64,000 bases of DNA. Source: Desmodesmus armatus (Eukaryota; Chlorophyta; Chlorophyceae; Sphaeropleales; Scenedesmaceae). Shown piece by piece: positions 1 through 10,695 of the stretch (positions are counted from its first letter, which is position 1; each line of letters opens with the position of its first letter). The stretch spans positions 1 through 64,000 of the forward strand of contig VIIQ02000043.1 of the NCBI GenBank assembly GCA_007449985.2. Direction: 5' to 3'. Position numbers and translations under genes: made by a program. The notes under the pieces are model-generated. The model ran no database searches, had not been told where the DNA came from, and worked only from the letters and a program-made list of their open reading frames with translations.

Positions 1-1770
1 GGGGGGGGGGGGGTTAAATGGCCTGTCCCTTGATGTCTGGCTCCTCAAATGTGACATGTGGCCTTCAGTTTGAGCCTGTAGGTACTTGTGGCAGTGGCGC
101 GCTGTGCTGAGCATTGCGTCATGGCCTCGCAAGGGGGGTTTGATGCCCGAAACAAGGATTTGAGTTTTTGGGGCGATGTGAGTTATGGTTGAAAACAGGC
201 TGCTTATGCTGTGGGAATCCTGCCAGAGCCTCCTATGGTACCAAATCCATTGCTTAAGGCATGTTTGGTCCCCTGTACAGGCAGCGCTGCCTGTCGCTTG
301 CGCCAAGTGGTGGGACTTGAGGCGTATCTGAAGCATTGCAAGCTGCGGCCTGCAACCGCCACAAACAGCCAGCACCAACCCTGAGGGCTCTGAAAACCCC
401 ACAACCCTACTCCATGGCCCCTATGACACAAACATTGTAGGGGGGTGCATCCTCAGAAACCCGCTGGCGTGGCGGCAATGCTGCAAGCAATGCATGCAAG
501 CAAAGTGGTGTGTGTGTGGGGGGGGGGGGGGTGTTGGGGGGGGGGGGGGGGGGAGGGGGGGGGGGGGGGTAAATGGCCTGTCCCTTGATGTCTGGCTCCT
601 CAAATGTGACATGTGGCCTTCAGTTTGAGCCTGTAGGTACTTGTTGGCAGTGGCGCGCTGTGCTGAGCATTGCGTCATGGCCTCGCAAGGGGGGTTTTGA
701 TGCCCCGAAACAAGGGATTTTGAGTTTTTGGGGCGATGTGAGTTATGGTTGAAAACAGGCTGCTTATGCTGTGGGAATCACTGCCAGAGCCTCCTATGGT
801 ACCAAATCCATTGCTTAAGGCATGTTTGGTCCCCTGTACAGGCAGCGCTGCCTGTCGCTTGTCGCCAAGTGGTGTGACTTGAGGCGTATCTGAAGCATTG
901 CAAGCTGCGGCCTGCAACCGCCACAAACAGCCAGCACCAACCCTGAGGGCTCTGAAAACCCCACAACCCTACTCCATGGCCCCTATGACACAAACATTGT
1001 AGGGGGGTGCATCCTCAGAAACCCGCTGGCGTGGCCGCAATGCTGCTAGCAATGCATGCAAGCAAAAGGTGGTGTGTGTGGGGTGTTTGGGGGGGGGGGG
1101 GGGGAGGTGGAGGGGGGGGGGGGGTAAATGGCCTGTCCCTTGATGTCTGGCTCCTCAAATGTGACATGTGGCCTTCAGTTTGAGCCTGTAGGTACTTGTT
1201 GGCAGTGGCGCGCTGTGCTGAGCATTGCGTCATGGCCTCGCAAGGGGGGTTTTGATGCCCCGAAACAAGGGATTTTGAGTTTTTGGGGCGATGTGAGTTA
1301 TGGTTGAAAACAGGCTGCTTATGCTGTGGGAATCACTGCCAGAGCCTCCTATGGTACCAAATCCATTGCTTAAGGCATGTTTGGTCCCCTGTACAGGCAG
1401 CGCTGCCTGTCGCTTGTCGCCAAGTGGTGTGACTTGAGGCGTATCTGAAGCATTGCAAGCTGCGGCCTGCAACCGCCACAAACAGCCAGCACCAACCCTG
1501 AGGGCTCTGAAAACCCCACAACCCTACTCCATGGCCCCTATGACACAAACATTGTAGGGGGGTGCATCCTCAGAAACCCGCTGGCGTGGCCGCAATGCTG
1601 CTAGCAATGCTTGCAAGCAAAGGGTGGTGTGTGTGTGGGGTGTTGGGGGGGGGGGTGGAGGGGGGGGGGGGGTAAATGGCCTGTCCCTTGATGTCTGGCT
1701 CCTCAAATGTGACATGTGGCCTTCAGTCTGAGCCTGTAGGTACTTGTTGGCAGTGGCGCGCTGTGCTGAA
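1..1770. repeat. Four-copy ~550-bp tandem repeat with poly-G junctions
   Basis: A unit of about 555 bp is repeated head to tail. Equivalent points (TAAATGGCCTGTCCC) fall at about 16, 570, 1125 and 1673, so the spacing is 554, 555 and 548. The fourth copy breaks off near 1770, and the first is cut by the window edge. Units are joined by G-tracts of 10 to 30 bases interrupted by single A or T (about 521-569, 1089-1124, 1645-1672). Each full unit holds an 18-bp perfect palindrome centred on GCAGCGCTGC (277-294 in unit 1). Short ORFs of 63 to 85 codons recur because the unit recurs; none looks like a known protein. It reads as a satellite-like array. Its exact copy number is uncertain because G-tracts are hard to assemble. 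Confidence 0.93.
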
Positions 1771-2549
1771 CACTTTCAAACAGTCAACATGCCACTGCTA
1801 CCAACCAATCGTATGAAACTCATCAGCACCAGAGGGGCTTACTTGACAGAGACCTGCTTGGCAGCTGCAAACAATGACTAGGCGCTGAGACAGATAAACA
1901 ATGCTGGATTTGGTCAAAAGCTGTTGTGTGCTGAACATCTACCTGTTGGACTGTAGGAGGCTGTAGAAAGCTGGGTCTCAAATGCTATGCTCAAGCTTGC
2001 CATTCACTAAATCACAGGGTTTCTGTGCTTGCTTTGAACAAGTTGCCCAGTCAGCGTGACTTGCCCTTGGCATGTGCAAGTCACCCGCAACCCCGGCGAT
2101 TGACTCAACTGACTTGCCCTCTTCACTGAGTGTGCCACAAGACTCATGAGCCCCTCCTTGCACATGCTGAGACTCCAACAACGTTGCTGCCACCCTTGCC
2201 CATGCACCAGGGTGGTACACGGTGGCACCCCCCGCGCTACACAACTTGAATTGAATCAGTGTGCTACCATAGTGCAGCACTACAATGATGATACTCTGCT
2301 AAAATGCAGCAGCAGCAGCACCAAGCTGCACTGCTCAATGACAACCCCGTAATCACCTCCCTGCACAGGTCAAACAACCAAATCTTCTGCCGCGCATGCG
2401 GCCCAACAAGCTTGCTGACTGGGGTGCAGGCAGCACCACACCTGCTGCCTACCACAAAGTGCGCGGCATAGACAGCGCGGGATGCATGCTGCCTTGCGGC
2501 AGCACTGCACACCCAACAGTACAGCAGACGATGCAGCAGCAAGCTGCGC
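1771..2549. other. Gene-free flank downstream of the KDZ transposase
   Basis: Between the tandem array and the transposase stop codon I see no supported gene. Short overlapping ORFs on both strands have no recognisable motif. If the transposase belongs to a DNA transposon, one terminus could lie here, but I could not find an inverted repeat matching the other flank by eye. Confidence 0.4.
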
Positions 2550-5500
2550 TCAACCCTGCCGGCGCTCATCCCTGATGGCCTGCTGTGTTGCCCGTGCTGC
2601 CGTCAGCTGCCGACGCACTGCATGCAGGCCAGACCGAGTCAACGCCAACAATCCCTCATGTAGAGCCTGGTCCCCAGCCTGTGCAGGCTGCACCCAGCTT
2701 GTATACACACCGCTGCCACTGTCCCTAAGCTGCGCTTCTTGCTGCTCATAATACATCACCAGGCTGTCTGCATCACCCTTGATCTTGATCTTGTGCTCTT
2801 GTGCTCGCAGCAGGCTATTGTATGCCGCCCAGTACTTCAGCTTGTCCTTGAACAGCCGCACACCTGCAACAGTACAGCACCAAAGTACTACTCAACGGTT
2901 GACGGGCGCATGGCCAAGGCCTGCACTCAGCTTCATTGAAACCTGCATCATCCCAGCATGCGTACCTTAGCCAAGGGGTTCTGACTGATAACGGTAGTTA
3001 GTTAGGTCTTGGTTTAGTGGCTTATTTTCAGTGAGGTATATAGATTTCAGCATAGCTCTATGCCTGTGCCTGAGCGCTTTCACCACCACACTAGCCTTGA
3101 GATCTCACCAACCGTTGACACAGCCCCTCAAGCATCATGTTGTGTCACAACCTGCTCACCTGTTGCATCCTCAGGAATGCCCCTGAAGGCCCAAGGGAAA
3201 TCTCCAGCCACCACTTGCTCGGCCGTGATGTCATCTGGCCTGTTGTTGCTGCCCTGTGCCCTGATGCAGTTGTACTTGTCAACCAGCTGCTTGATGCGCG
3301 CTTTGTGGTCGCCCATACGGTCCTGCACCGCCTTGCGCTCTTTGGGGGTCAGCAGTGCTGACCCCTTGTCAGGTTGACCTGCAGCACAACAATGGCTACC
3401 GAGTGATGCCGGCTTACAGAGCAGAGCTGCAACAACCCAGAGACTGCACAGAGGAAAGGAACTGACTAGTTCAGTTCTGCTCTGTCATGTTAATATAGCT
3501 AGCATGCAAAACTGACATATGTTGGCACGGGTTACATGATGTTGTCCCCCCCCCCTGCCCCCCAGTCGCATAGTCTCACCTTTGAGCTTGTACCTCTGCT
3601 TCTCCACCATCAGGTACGTAGCCTCCATAGCATCCTCGTAGTCACAGCACTGGTACTCTGCCAGCTCCTGCAACCACTGCTGCACCCCCACACCACCGCT
3701 GCCTGTGGCCGCCCAGAGGTGTAGCTTGTTGTGCATTGCAGCAACCTGCTGCGCAAATGTCAACACCCTGGATGCTGTTTCACCTGCTGAGCCAACCCGC
3801 TGCAAACCGCCCACCTGCCGCTGCAGTGACTGGATGTCCAGCAAAAGATCAGCTGCCAGTTGAGCCATGGAAGGCAAGGGCTGCTGCTGCTGCTGCTGCT
3901 GCTGCTGACCTTGTTGCCCCTGCCCAGCTGGCTGTGTGGAGGGGCCTGGTTGTGCGCTGCTGCCATGCACTGCACCCCAGCTGGCGCAGGGCTCCAAGCG
4001 CTGCCTGAGATTCTGCAGACTGCAAACAGCACACGCGCGCGGCGCAAGCACGCACAACAAATGACAGCGATATGGTCGACTCTGTTCATGGGCAAGCAAA
4101 TCACTCACCAGGCAGTCCTCAACCTCAGGCACAGCATGCCTGGCCGAACAGACCCGCCCTGATACATACTGTCACAGTTGACCCAGCAATCCAGGACACT
4201 ACTGCGGCACAGCTTGGGCTTTGCAGTGTCGTCTACGAGTGATTGCATCTTGATGACCTGCTGATTGTCATAGCAACACTCCCATGTCATACACCCAGCA
4301 AAGACTGTCAGGCTGAGGCTGGCGGTTGTAACCAACATGCACATGTCCGGTGCATCCAGGTTGACCCACCTGCGTTCGAGCTTTGGCAGCTTTTGCTTCA
4401 GCTTGCTGACCAGCTGCTGCACCTGAAACATCATGTCATCATCGGACAACACCAGGTCAGCGCCGTTGAAGCACGCCAGCACATCAGCCAGAGTCCTGGT
4501 TTCCTGCACAGCCTTGATCAGCTGGACATACTGCGCCGCAGGAGACAACTTCTGGTTGGCACGCCGTGAATGCTCTGCAGGCAGGGCAAAGCACATGACA
4601 TCAATACACAACCGCTTAGTGCCACCGTTTGCACTCACCAACACACCAGACATGAGTGTCGCTGCGGCGGCACCGGTGACCTTTGGCTTGCTGTTGTAGT
4701 AAGATTACAGCGGCTGAAGCTGCCGTGTCTGTCAACAAAAACAAGTGGATAGGGCACCGGTGACCTTTGGCTTGCTGGTGCAGTGTTGATGATCACCAAG
4801 CGCACGCATGGCAGCCCGGCGTGTCATGCAGGTGGCTATTATTCAAACTTGCAGCGCAGCACGGTGGATGTATTTGGCATTTGTAAGACCATGCACACCT
4901 TGAGCTGCTGCCACAACGGCTGCACCGATGGCCTCAATGACTTCTCTCTGCTGGATATCCACGCCGTAGACGCTGGCCGCTTCCTCGTATGCGCTTTGCC
5001 AAGCCTTGCCTGCAGCTTGCAGCTTGGCCAGTGCTCCAGTAGTGCCATCAAAGAACCTGCGCAACACATAACAACCTTTGTGTGCAGCTACCTTGGCAAT
5101 GCAGGGAGGTGGGCAGCATGCATCATCAGCAGCTGCTGGAATGTTCATGACACGAACCCCTGGTGACCACTCAGCTGGCTCCTGGAGGTCTGTCATCTCA
5201 CACCGTACCACCTGCAGCGTGCCATCAGGTGACACGCAACTTGCTCTGGAATCTCAATTATGCGCACAGTATGGCTTATGACAGTGATGGCTTAGGCTTA
5301 CCGTTTGTGCAGTGTGCCGCACAGGTTGCGTTGTTTGTCCAGGTTCCAGTCCCAAAGCACTTCAGTCAGGTGATCGGTGCTGCCTGTGTGCAAGGTACGG
5401 CACAAACAATGTTTGACTGGCAACCCAGGAATTGCTTAGTACTAGCTGTTGTGTGGCAGATCTTGGCATGCAGCATGTTGACCTGAGACATGAGACCACA

Positions 5501-8500
5501 AAGCTGGCCCAGAAGAAGGCAGCTGCTGCCTGCTTGCAAGCAAACGAGCTAGCTCCGCTGGCCACCAAAACTTGCCACTTACCGCCTGGAGACATCCGCC
5601 TGACAATGAACCCCCAGGGGCTGACAAAGGCGTTAATCCGCTCAGTGAACTCTCCATCTTCAAGACCTAGCCCGGTGCGGTACAAGGGGCCAAAGAGGAC
5701 CTGGTTTGAGCACAAACATATCAGGCAGGTGTCCACATGAGCAGGCTGCAAACTGTGTGTTGAGTCAAAACAGGCTGCCAGTCAGGTAACGTACATAGTC
5801 ACAACACGGACTAGAAGTAACCGTGCAGCGTGTGCATGGCGCCCCCCATGCACACTGCACGGCACAAACAGGCGCAACGGGTTGAAAGCCACAACACTAT
5901 CCTGAACACATACGCAAACCTGAAAGCCATGTGTCACTAAATGCCAGCGCACGCGCGCACCCCCCCCCCCCCCCCCCCAAACCTGCGCGTGCACCCACCC
6001 GCAACCATGCCCACACGTGGCGCGCACACACATGAACCTACATGCAAGAAGGCATGCATGCATCTCCCAACATAACCCTAGACGAAAAACATTGCGTGCT
6101 TGTGCCCTTACACACGTGCATGCTCCTGCACACATTCCAGCTGCCGCAACCCAGATGTGCTAGCAAGCTCCCTAGTCAGCGGCCTTGCGTGTGGTGCACC
6201 TGATCGCACACCCAATCCATTGCTCGCCCTGCTGATCACCTTACTTGCTGATCACCTACTTGCGCGCACTGCTGACCAGCTGCCTGCAGCCTGCTTGCCC
6301 CTTTGTTTTGCGCACTCATGCCTCCCCCTCCCCCCCCCACCACACACACCCAAGCTGCAAGTGGCCCACTCTGTCACTCATGCCTCCCCCCCCCCCCACA
6401 CACACACACACCAAGCACACCTCACCTGGCACCACCAGACATGGGTACTGGAGTGCATGGCTGACGTGGCAGGCGTGATGTCCTGGACCTGCTGCTGTGT
6501 CACCACCAACTGGGTGGGCAGCTCCGCAACCAGGCGGGCCACTTTTACATCACCAGCAGCGCGCTTGAGGCCGATGTTCTCCACCACCTTGGCAATCCAG
6601 GCATACCACTTGCACACCAGGTCTCCAAAGAAGAAGCGCCCTCTGAGCTGGGACAGCACTGCGTGCAGCGCATGACAACAGTGCATGCAGACAAACGCTG
6701 TGCATACCACAACGCGATGTGAGCCCAACACACCCAAGGGCCATGTCGTGACTGTACACCCAAAGAGAGTTTGTTCTACTGCTGCTATCTGCGCGATAGC
6801 CTAGTGATTTCAAGTGATGGGGAAAAAATCGGTAATGCTGCATGGGATGCACAAATAAAACCCAGACAACAGAATGAGCCTAGCAAAAACAACACGACGC
6901 GCAACTGTGCTCACCAGCCAGCATCAGGTAGGCATAGCCATACCGCTCGTGGCCGTAGGCAGCGGGCATTGTGGCCATGCTGAGCAGGACCAGGTGCGGG
7001 CACCCCAGCAGGAACCGCCCTGTGACCCGCTTATTGTCGGCGCGCCCCTTGCGGTCACCGGCTGCATGGTAGCTGCTGTTGCCACACAGCTTGTCTTGCT
7101 TGACGCGGTCGCTGCAGGCGTCCACAAGGTCCATCACACCTCGGACGTGCCTGATGCAAGTACAGGTCAGCACACAGGCTCAGGGCCACACAGGCTTGTG
7201 CGGACCAAGTGGCCTTCCGTCGCATGCAGCTATGCAAGAAGCAGTACTGCAGCCATTGCCGGATCTGACAGCACAAAGACGCACGTGTCAACACTCTCGC
7301 ACATTGCGGTATGATGCGGCAACCATCTCAACAATAATGCACTGCTGGCTGCACAGCAGTGCCCCACATGGGCGGTCTTGGGCACCCTAGGCCTAGAGAC
7401 GGCGCATCCCACCTGTCAGGCACCGCCAGGCTGCCTGGAACGCCCTCATATCTGCTCCTGTAGTTGTTCTGCTGCAGGTCCAACACGTCCAGTTTGAGGT
7501 TGCCATCGGCATGGGCGCAGTGCAGGTGTGTGCCCCCACAGCACACAGGGCACTCCTCCTGCTTGACACCACGGCACCGCTCCAGGTGATGCTGCAGCTC
7601 CCGGAACACTGTGTAGCCACTGCTCAAAGCCTCATGGTCAATGCTCCGCACCTGTATGGCAAGGGGGGGGGGTGCAGCGAGTGCGCCTGTGAGATATCTG
7701 TGGTAGTCTCAGGTGCGTCAACCGACAACAAAGCTGTTATAAAACGCTGACCTGTGTTGGACACTTGTGCGCGCGTTTGCCGACAGCATCAAGCCATTGA
7801 AGGTTCAAGAAAGGTGGTGAAGGGCAGGGCGGGCGACAATGCAAAGCTCAATTCAGCCATGCAGTTGGTCAACAGACATGGGATGTTCTGGCAGCCCACC
7901 TGGTTGTAAACACGGGCACCAACTGCATCCAGAGCCTTGGCACGACTCTCCCACCCTGTCGGGCGCTGAAGCAGCAGCTCCTGCCGAATGCGGGTGAGCT
8001 CGCGCAGCTCCAAGAACGTCTGGTTGTTGGAGTGCAGGCTGTGAGGGTACAGCCTCAACTGCAGCAAGTCCGCCCATGACTGCCACTTCTCCTTCCCACA
8101 GCCGCTGCATATGTAGAGGGCCTTGACAAAATCAAGGCGGCCTGCAGCACATGCATGCAGCAAAGGAGGGCAGCAACATCATGGAACACAGTCAAACGCA
8201 AGGCAGCTGGCTGTGCACACGCGCAGCCACAGGGGTGGGATGGTGAGGTTACCTGCAGCTCAGCTGCCAAGGATTGCTACAAATCCTGCATCCATTGGCA
8301 CCGGCTGCCATACGGTTCTCTTTCACCAGCCCAAAGCCTGTCTTCCATACGCACCATAGCCTGTGATGACGATAAGCTTCTTCTGCTTGTCCTTGTCATA
8401 TGTAGCGGGAGCCAACGTCCAGCCCCCGCTGCCACAACTGCATGGACCTGGTGGCGTGTTATAGCACCTCGGGAGGTCCACCCAGTCCTCCTGCTGTGGG

Positions 8501-9321
8501 TCATACTGCAGCTGAGTGGGCCTCAGCGGCTGCCTGAACCCATTCAGCAGGCCCTCGCGTTCATGGGTGTGCGCCCAGCTGTGCTGCTGCTGGTCGTGTG
8601 CTTCACACAGCAGCAGCCCACCCTGCTGGCAGCTGCAGCACCTGACTGTTGCCACTGCTGAACAGCCTGTATGCTGGCACTGCAGACCTGCTGGCACTGA
8701 CTGTGCTTTCACCAAGCCTTCCAGCAACTCAGCCACTTGTGCCTGCTTGAGGCCCTCTGGGTCCTGCTCACGAAGGCGCTCCTCTGCAGGCAGTAAAGAT
8801 GAAGCAATGGCAACGAAGCACTTAGTGATCGCCTTGGTGTTGAGTGCTGAGAGCGAAGCCAGCACTGCTCAGGTGATGCGGCAGCATTGACCACAACACC
8901 TACCTCTGTACCCGCTGTCAAGCTCTGCCACCATGCCAACCTCATCTGCAGACAGCTGGTGCAGGTTTTGCTCAAAGGTGCTGTCAGGGTGTGCACCGTG
9001 CTGCTGCTGCTGCTGTTGCTGCGATGGCCCGGGCCTTTGCCCAGCTGCCTGCTGTGGGAGTGTCGGACCCCTGTGCTCCTGGTGCTGCCGTTCCTGCTGC
9101 TGCAACTTCTGTTCTCTGAGTCGAGCCTTGTTGCTGGCCAGCTCCTGCCGCAGCTCTGACTCGAGGTGCTGGGCATTGGCCTCTGCTGTTGCTTCTGCCT
9201 CTGCTGCTGTCCGCTTCTTTCTGACCCGCTTGGGTTTGTCTCCATTAGCTGCTGCACTCTGCGCTATCTCATCAGCTAGCAAAGTTTCTAGCTCCTCTGT
9301 TGTGGAGTCACGCTTTGGCAT
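2550..9321 (-). CDS. KDZ (Kyakuja-Dileera-Zisupton) family transposase, 14 exons
   Basis: Fourteen exons join with consistent phases into 1283 codons: 9321-8904, 8864-8355, 8141-7900, 7651-7413, 7150-6915, 6658-6426, 5745-5583, 5383-5302, 5245-4899, 4574-4370, 4312-4109, 4019-3580, 3378-3160, 2863-2550. Residues 1-140 are charged and Gln-rich, with a basic PKRVRKKR stretch that could be a nuclear signal. Residues about 190-310 carry a Cys/His cluster (CQHTGC, CCSC, CEAH). Around 315-345 are CSGC and YPHS motifs. ECPVC..ADGNLKLD near residue 440 matches the first catalytic Asp region of KDZ enzymes. GDLVCKWY lies near 560, and GLGLEDGEFTER near 656 matches the family GLTDGExxER catalytic Glu motif. 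EVLWDWN follows, then helical Gln-rich regions. DNA-transposon integration and excision in the nucleus is inferred from the family. The frame is fully open, so it may be intact. Confidence 0.87.
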
Positions 9322-10695
9322 TGGCCTGATCTGGACTAGTCGTTGATCTCAACAAGGCTTGCTTGCTGTGGAGTGGGGACGTTCAGCGTTGAGAGATACC
9401 AAGATACTTGAAATCGTTTCTGAGCGATAAATGATGATGCCTGCGGCAGTCTGGGGCTTTCTGGACGATAAAATCCCTAAAGGAGGTATGTTGGTTGCGT
9501 GTGTGCAACAAGGGATGTAACAACTACGTTGAACGCTGACGTGCAACCTGGACCTGGGACGGGTTTGCACGCATATGTGCAACAAGGACCCCCGCGCCGA
9601 GTAGCAGGGGTTTTGAGGTGTGTCAGGGGAGTGCCATGTCCCAACCCAAAGGAAAACCCACGCACGTTTGCGTACATGAAGAGATGTTGAAACACCTGGC
9701 AGCGTGCGACGTGCGTCTCAAAATGCCAGAAAGGAACTGACCGTTGACCTCACTGCCAAGTGGGATTGCCTGGCCAGCTGCTGTCCGGTCGCATTGCAAG
9801 CCTTTTGCCTTGAAAAAGAATGGTGGTGGTTTCTGCATGCTCATAGGGTCAACACTTATGGCAGCCTGCTGCATTTGGGTTGAATTGCAGTTGTGCACTG
9901 CAACCTGGCCCCTTGCTCTCGTGCTTTTTGGCTTGTGCTGATAGCTTCCATCCATGCCGGCCCCTGACTTCAACTCTATTACATGCACACAGCCTCTATG
10001 TGCTGAGTAAACGCCGACGTCAATAAACTGGCCTTTGGTGACTGCAGGGGCAGCAAGGGGGAATGATGCCTCAATCCCCCATGCAGCATGGCAGTTCAAA
10101 CAATATATATCTTGTGTTGTTCGTGATTTGTTTGGGGTCCAAAGCCGCACATTGTGCTGGGTGGAGTCAGTCCGAGTGTGCGCGGACAAATGGGGCGCCC
10201 CATTATGGCACCTTCTCCCGGCCATAATGGCAGTTGACCTTGCCTCTGGCAGGGTTGCCGGAGGTGTGTCGAACAGGAATAATATACCCACAGGGTGACA
10301 AAGGATACGGGAATTTTCAAATGACACCAGCAGGGTGGTCTCCAGCACCGTATGCCTCTGGCACTGGGTGTCCTGAGCAACCCAAACTGCCACGTTGCTG
10401 GAGTATTGGTGCGCGGTGTTGCGCGATGCGACTGTCTGTGTGACCAGATGTTGCTCTACATTCAACACCTCCGGTGCCAATGGCAGTTCATCAGGTCATC
10501 ATTGACTCATCGTTGACTTATCTTCAATCCTTCATGTTCCTACCTGCTTCTTCCTGTCGCCTGCCTTCGCTCAACTGGTCATCCCAACGCTTTCACGACT
10601 CATTTCAACGGCGCCCTGTTCTCTGACGAGTGCTACTGCTGAAGTGATTGGTGCACTGTGGTTGGACAACACCAGTACCACAGCACTCAGACGCC
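9322..10695. other. Divergent intergenic region between KDZ transposase and SNARE gene
   Basis: The two flanking genes start outward from this 1.37-kb stretch, so it should hold both promoters. No TATA box or other element can be assigned with confidence. A short repeated phrase (GTGCAACAAGG) occurs near 9505 and 9577. The minus-strand ORF at 9623-10480 lies inside and is listed separately. Confidence 0.4.
9623..10480 (-). CDS. Doubtful ORF with a D..ExK nuclease-like motif
   Basis: An open frame of 285 codons that is not the shadow of another gene. It begins at a TTG, so a conventional start would be an internal ATG (for example near 10235, MAGRRC) or an upstream exon. I do not recognise the protein. 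Around 9960-10020 it reads FIDVGVY, then 8 residues, then VIELKSG. An Asp followed about 15 residues later by E-L-K with hydrophobic flanks is the pattern of the PD-(D/E)XK nuclease core. Two CxxC-like cysteines (CLNCH) lie upstream. The match is short and could be chance. It might be a fragment of a mobile element or a small gene sharing the promoter region of the SNARE gene. Confidence 0.28.
   Translation of the reverse strand: MAPEVLNVEQHLVTQTVASRNTAHQYSSNVAVWVAQDTQCQRHTVLETTLLVSFENSRILCHPVGILFLFDTPPATLPEARSTAIMAGRRCHNGAPHLSAHTRTDSTQHNVRLWTPNKSRTTQDIYCLNCHAAWGIEASFPLAAPAVTKGQFIDVGVYSAHRGCVHVIELKSGAGMDGSYQHKPKSTRARGQVAVHNCNSTQMQQAAISVDPMSMQKPPPFFFKAKGLQCDRTAAGQAIPLGSEVNGQFLSGILRRTSHAARCFNISSCTQTCVGFPLGWDMALP

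Noticed and set aside
1..1770. Repeat array considered as LTRs or CRISPR
   Set aside because: Direct head-to-tail units of 550 bp without spacers, TG..CA ends or an internal retroelement.
5949..5980. Poly-C run as a telomere-like or origin sequence
   Set aside because: A plain intronic homopolymer in the KDZ gene, of the type common throughout the window.
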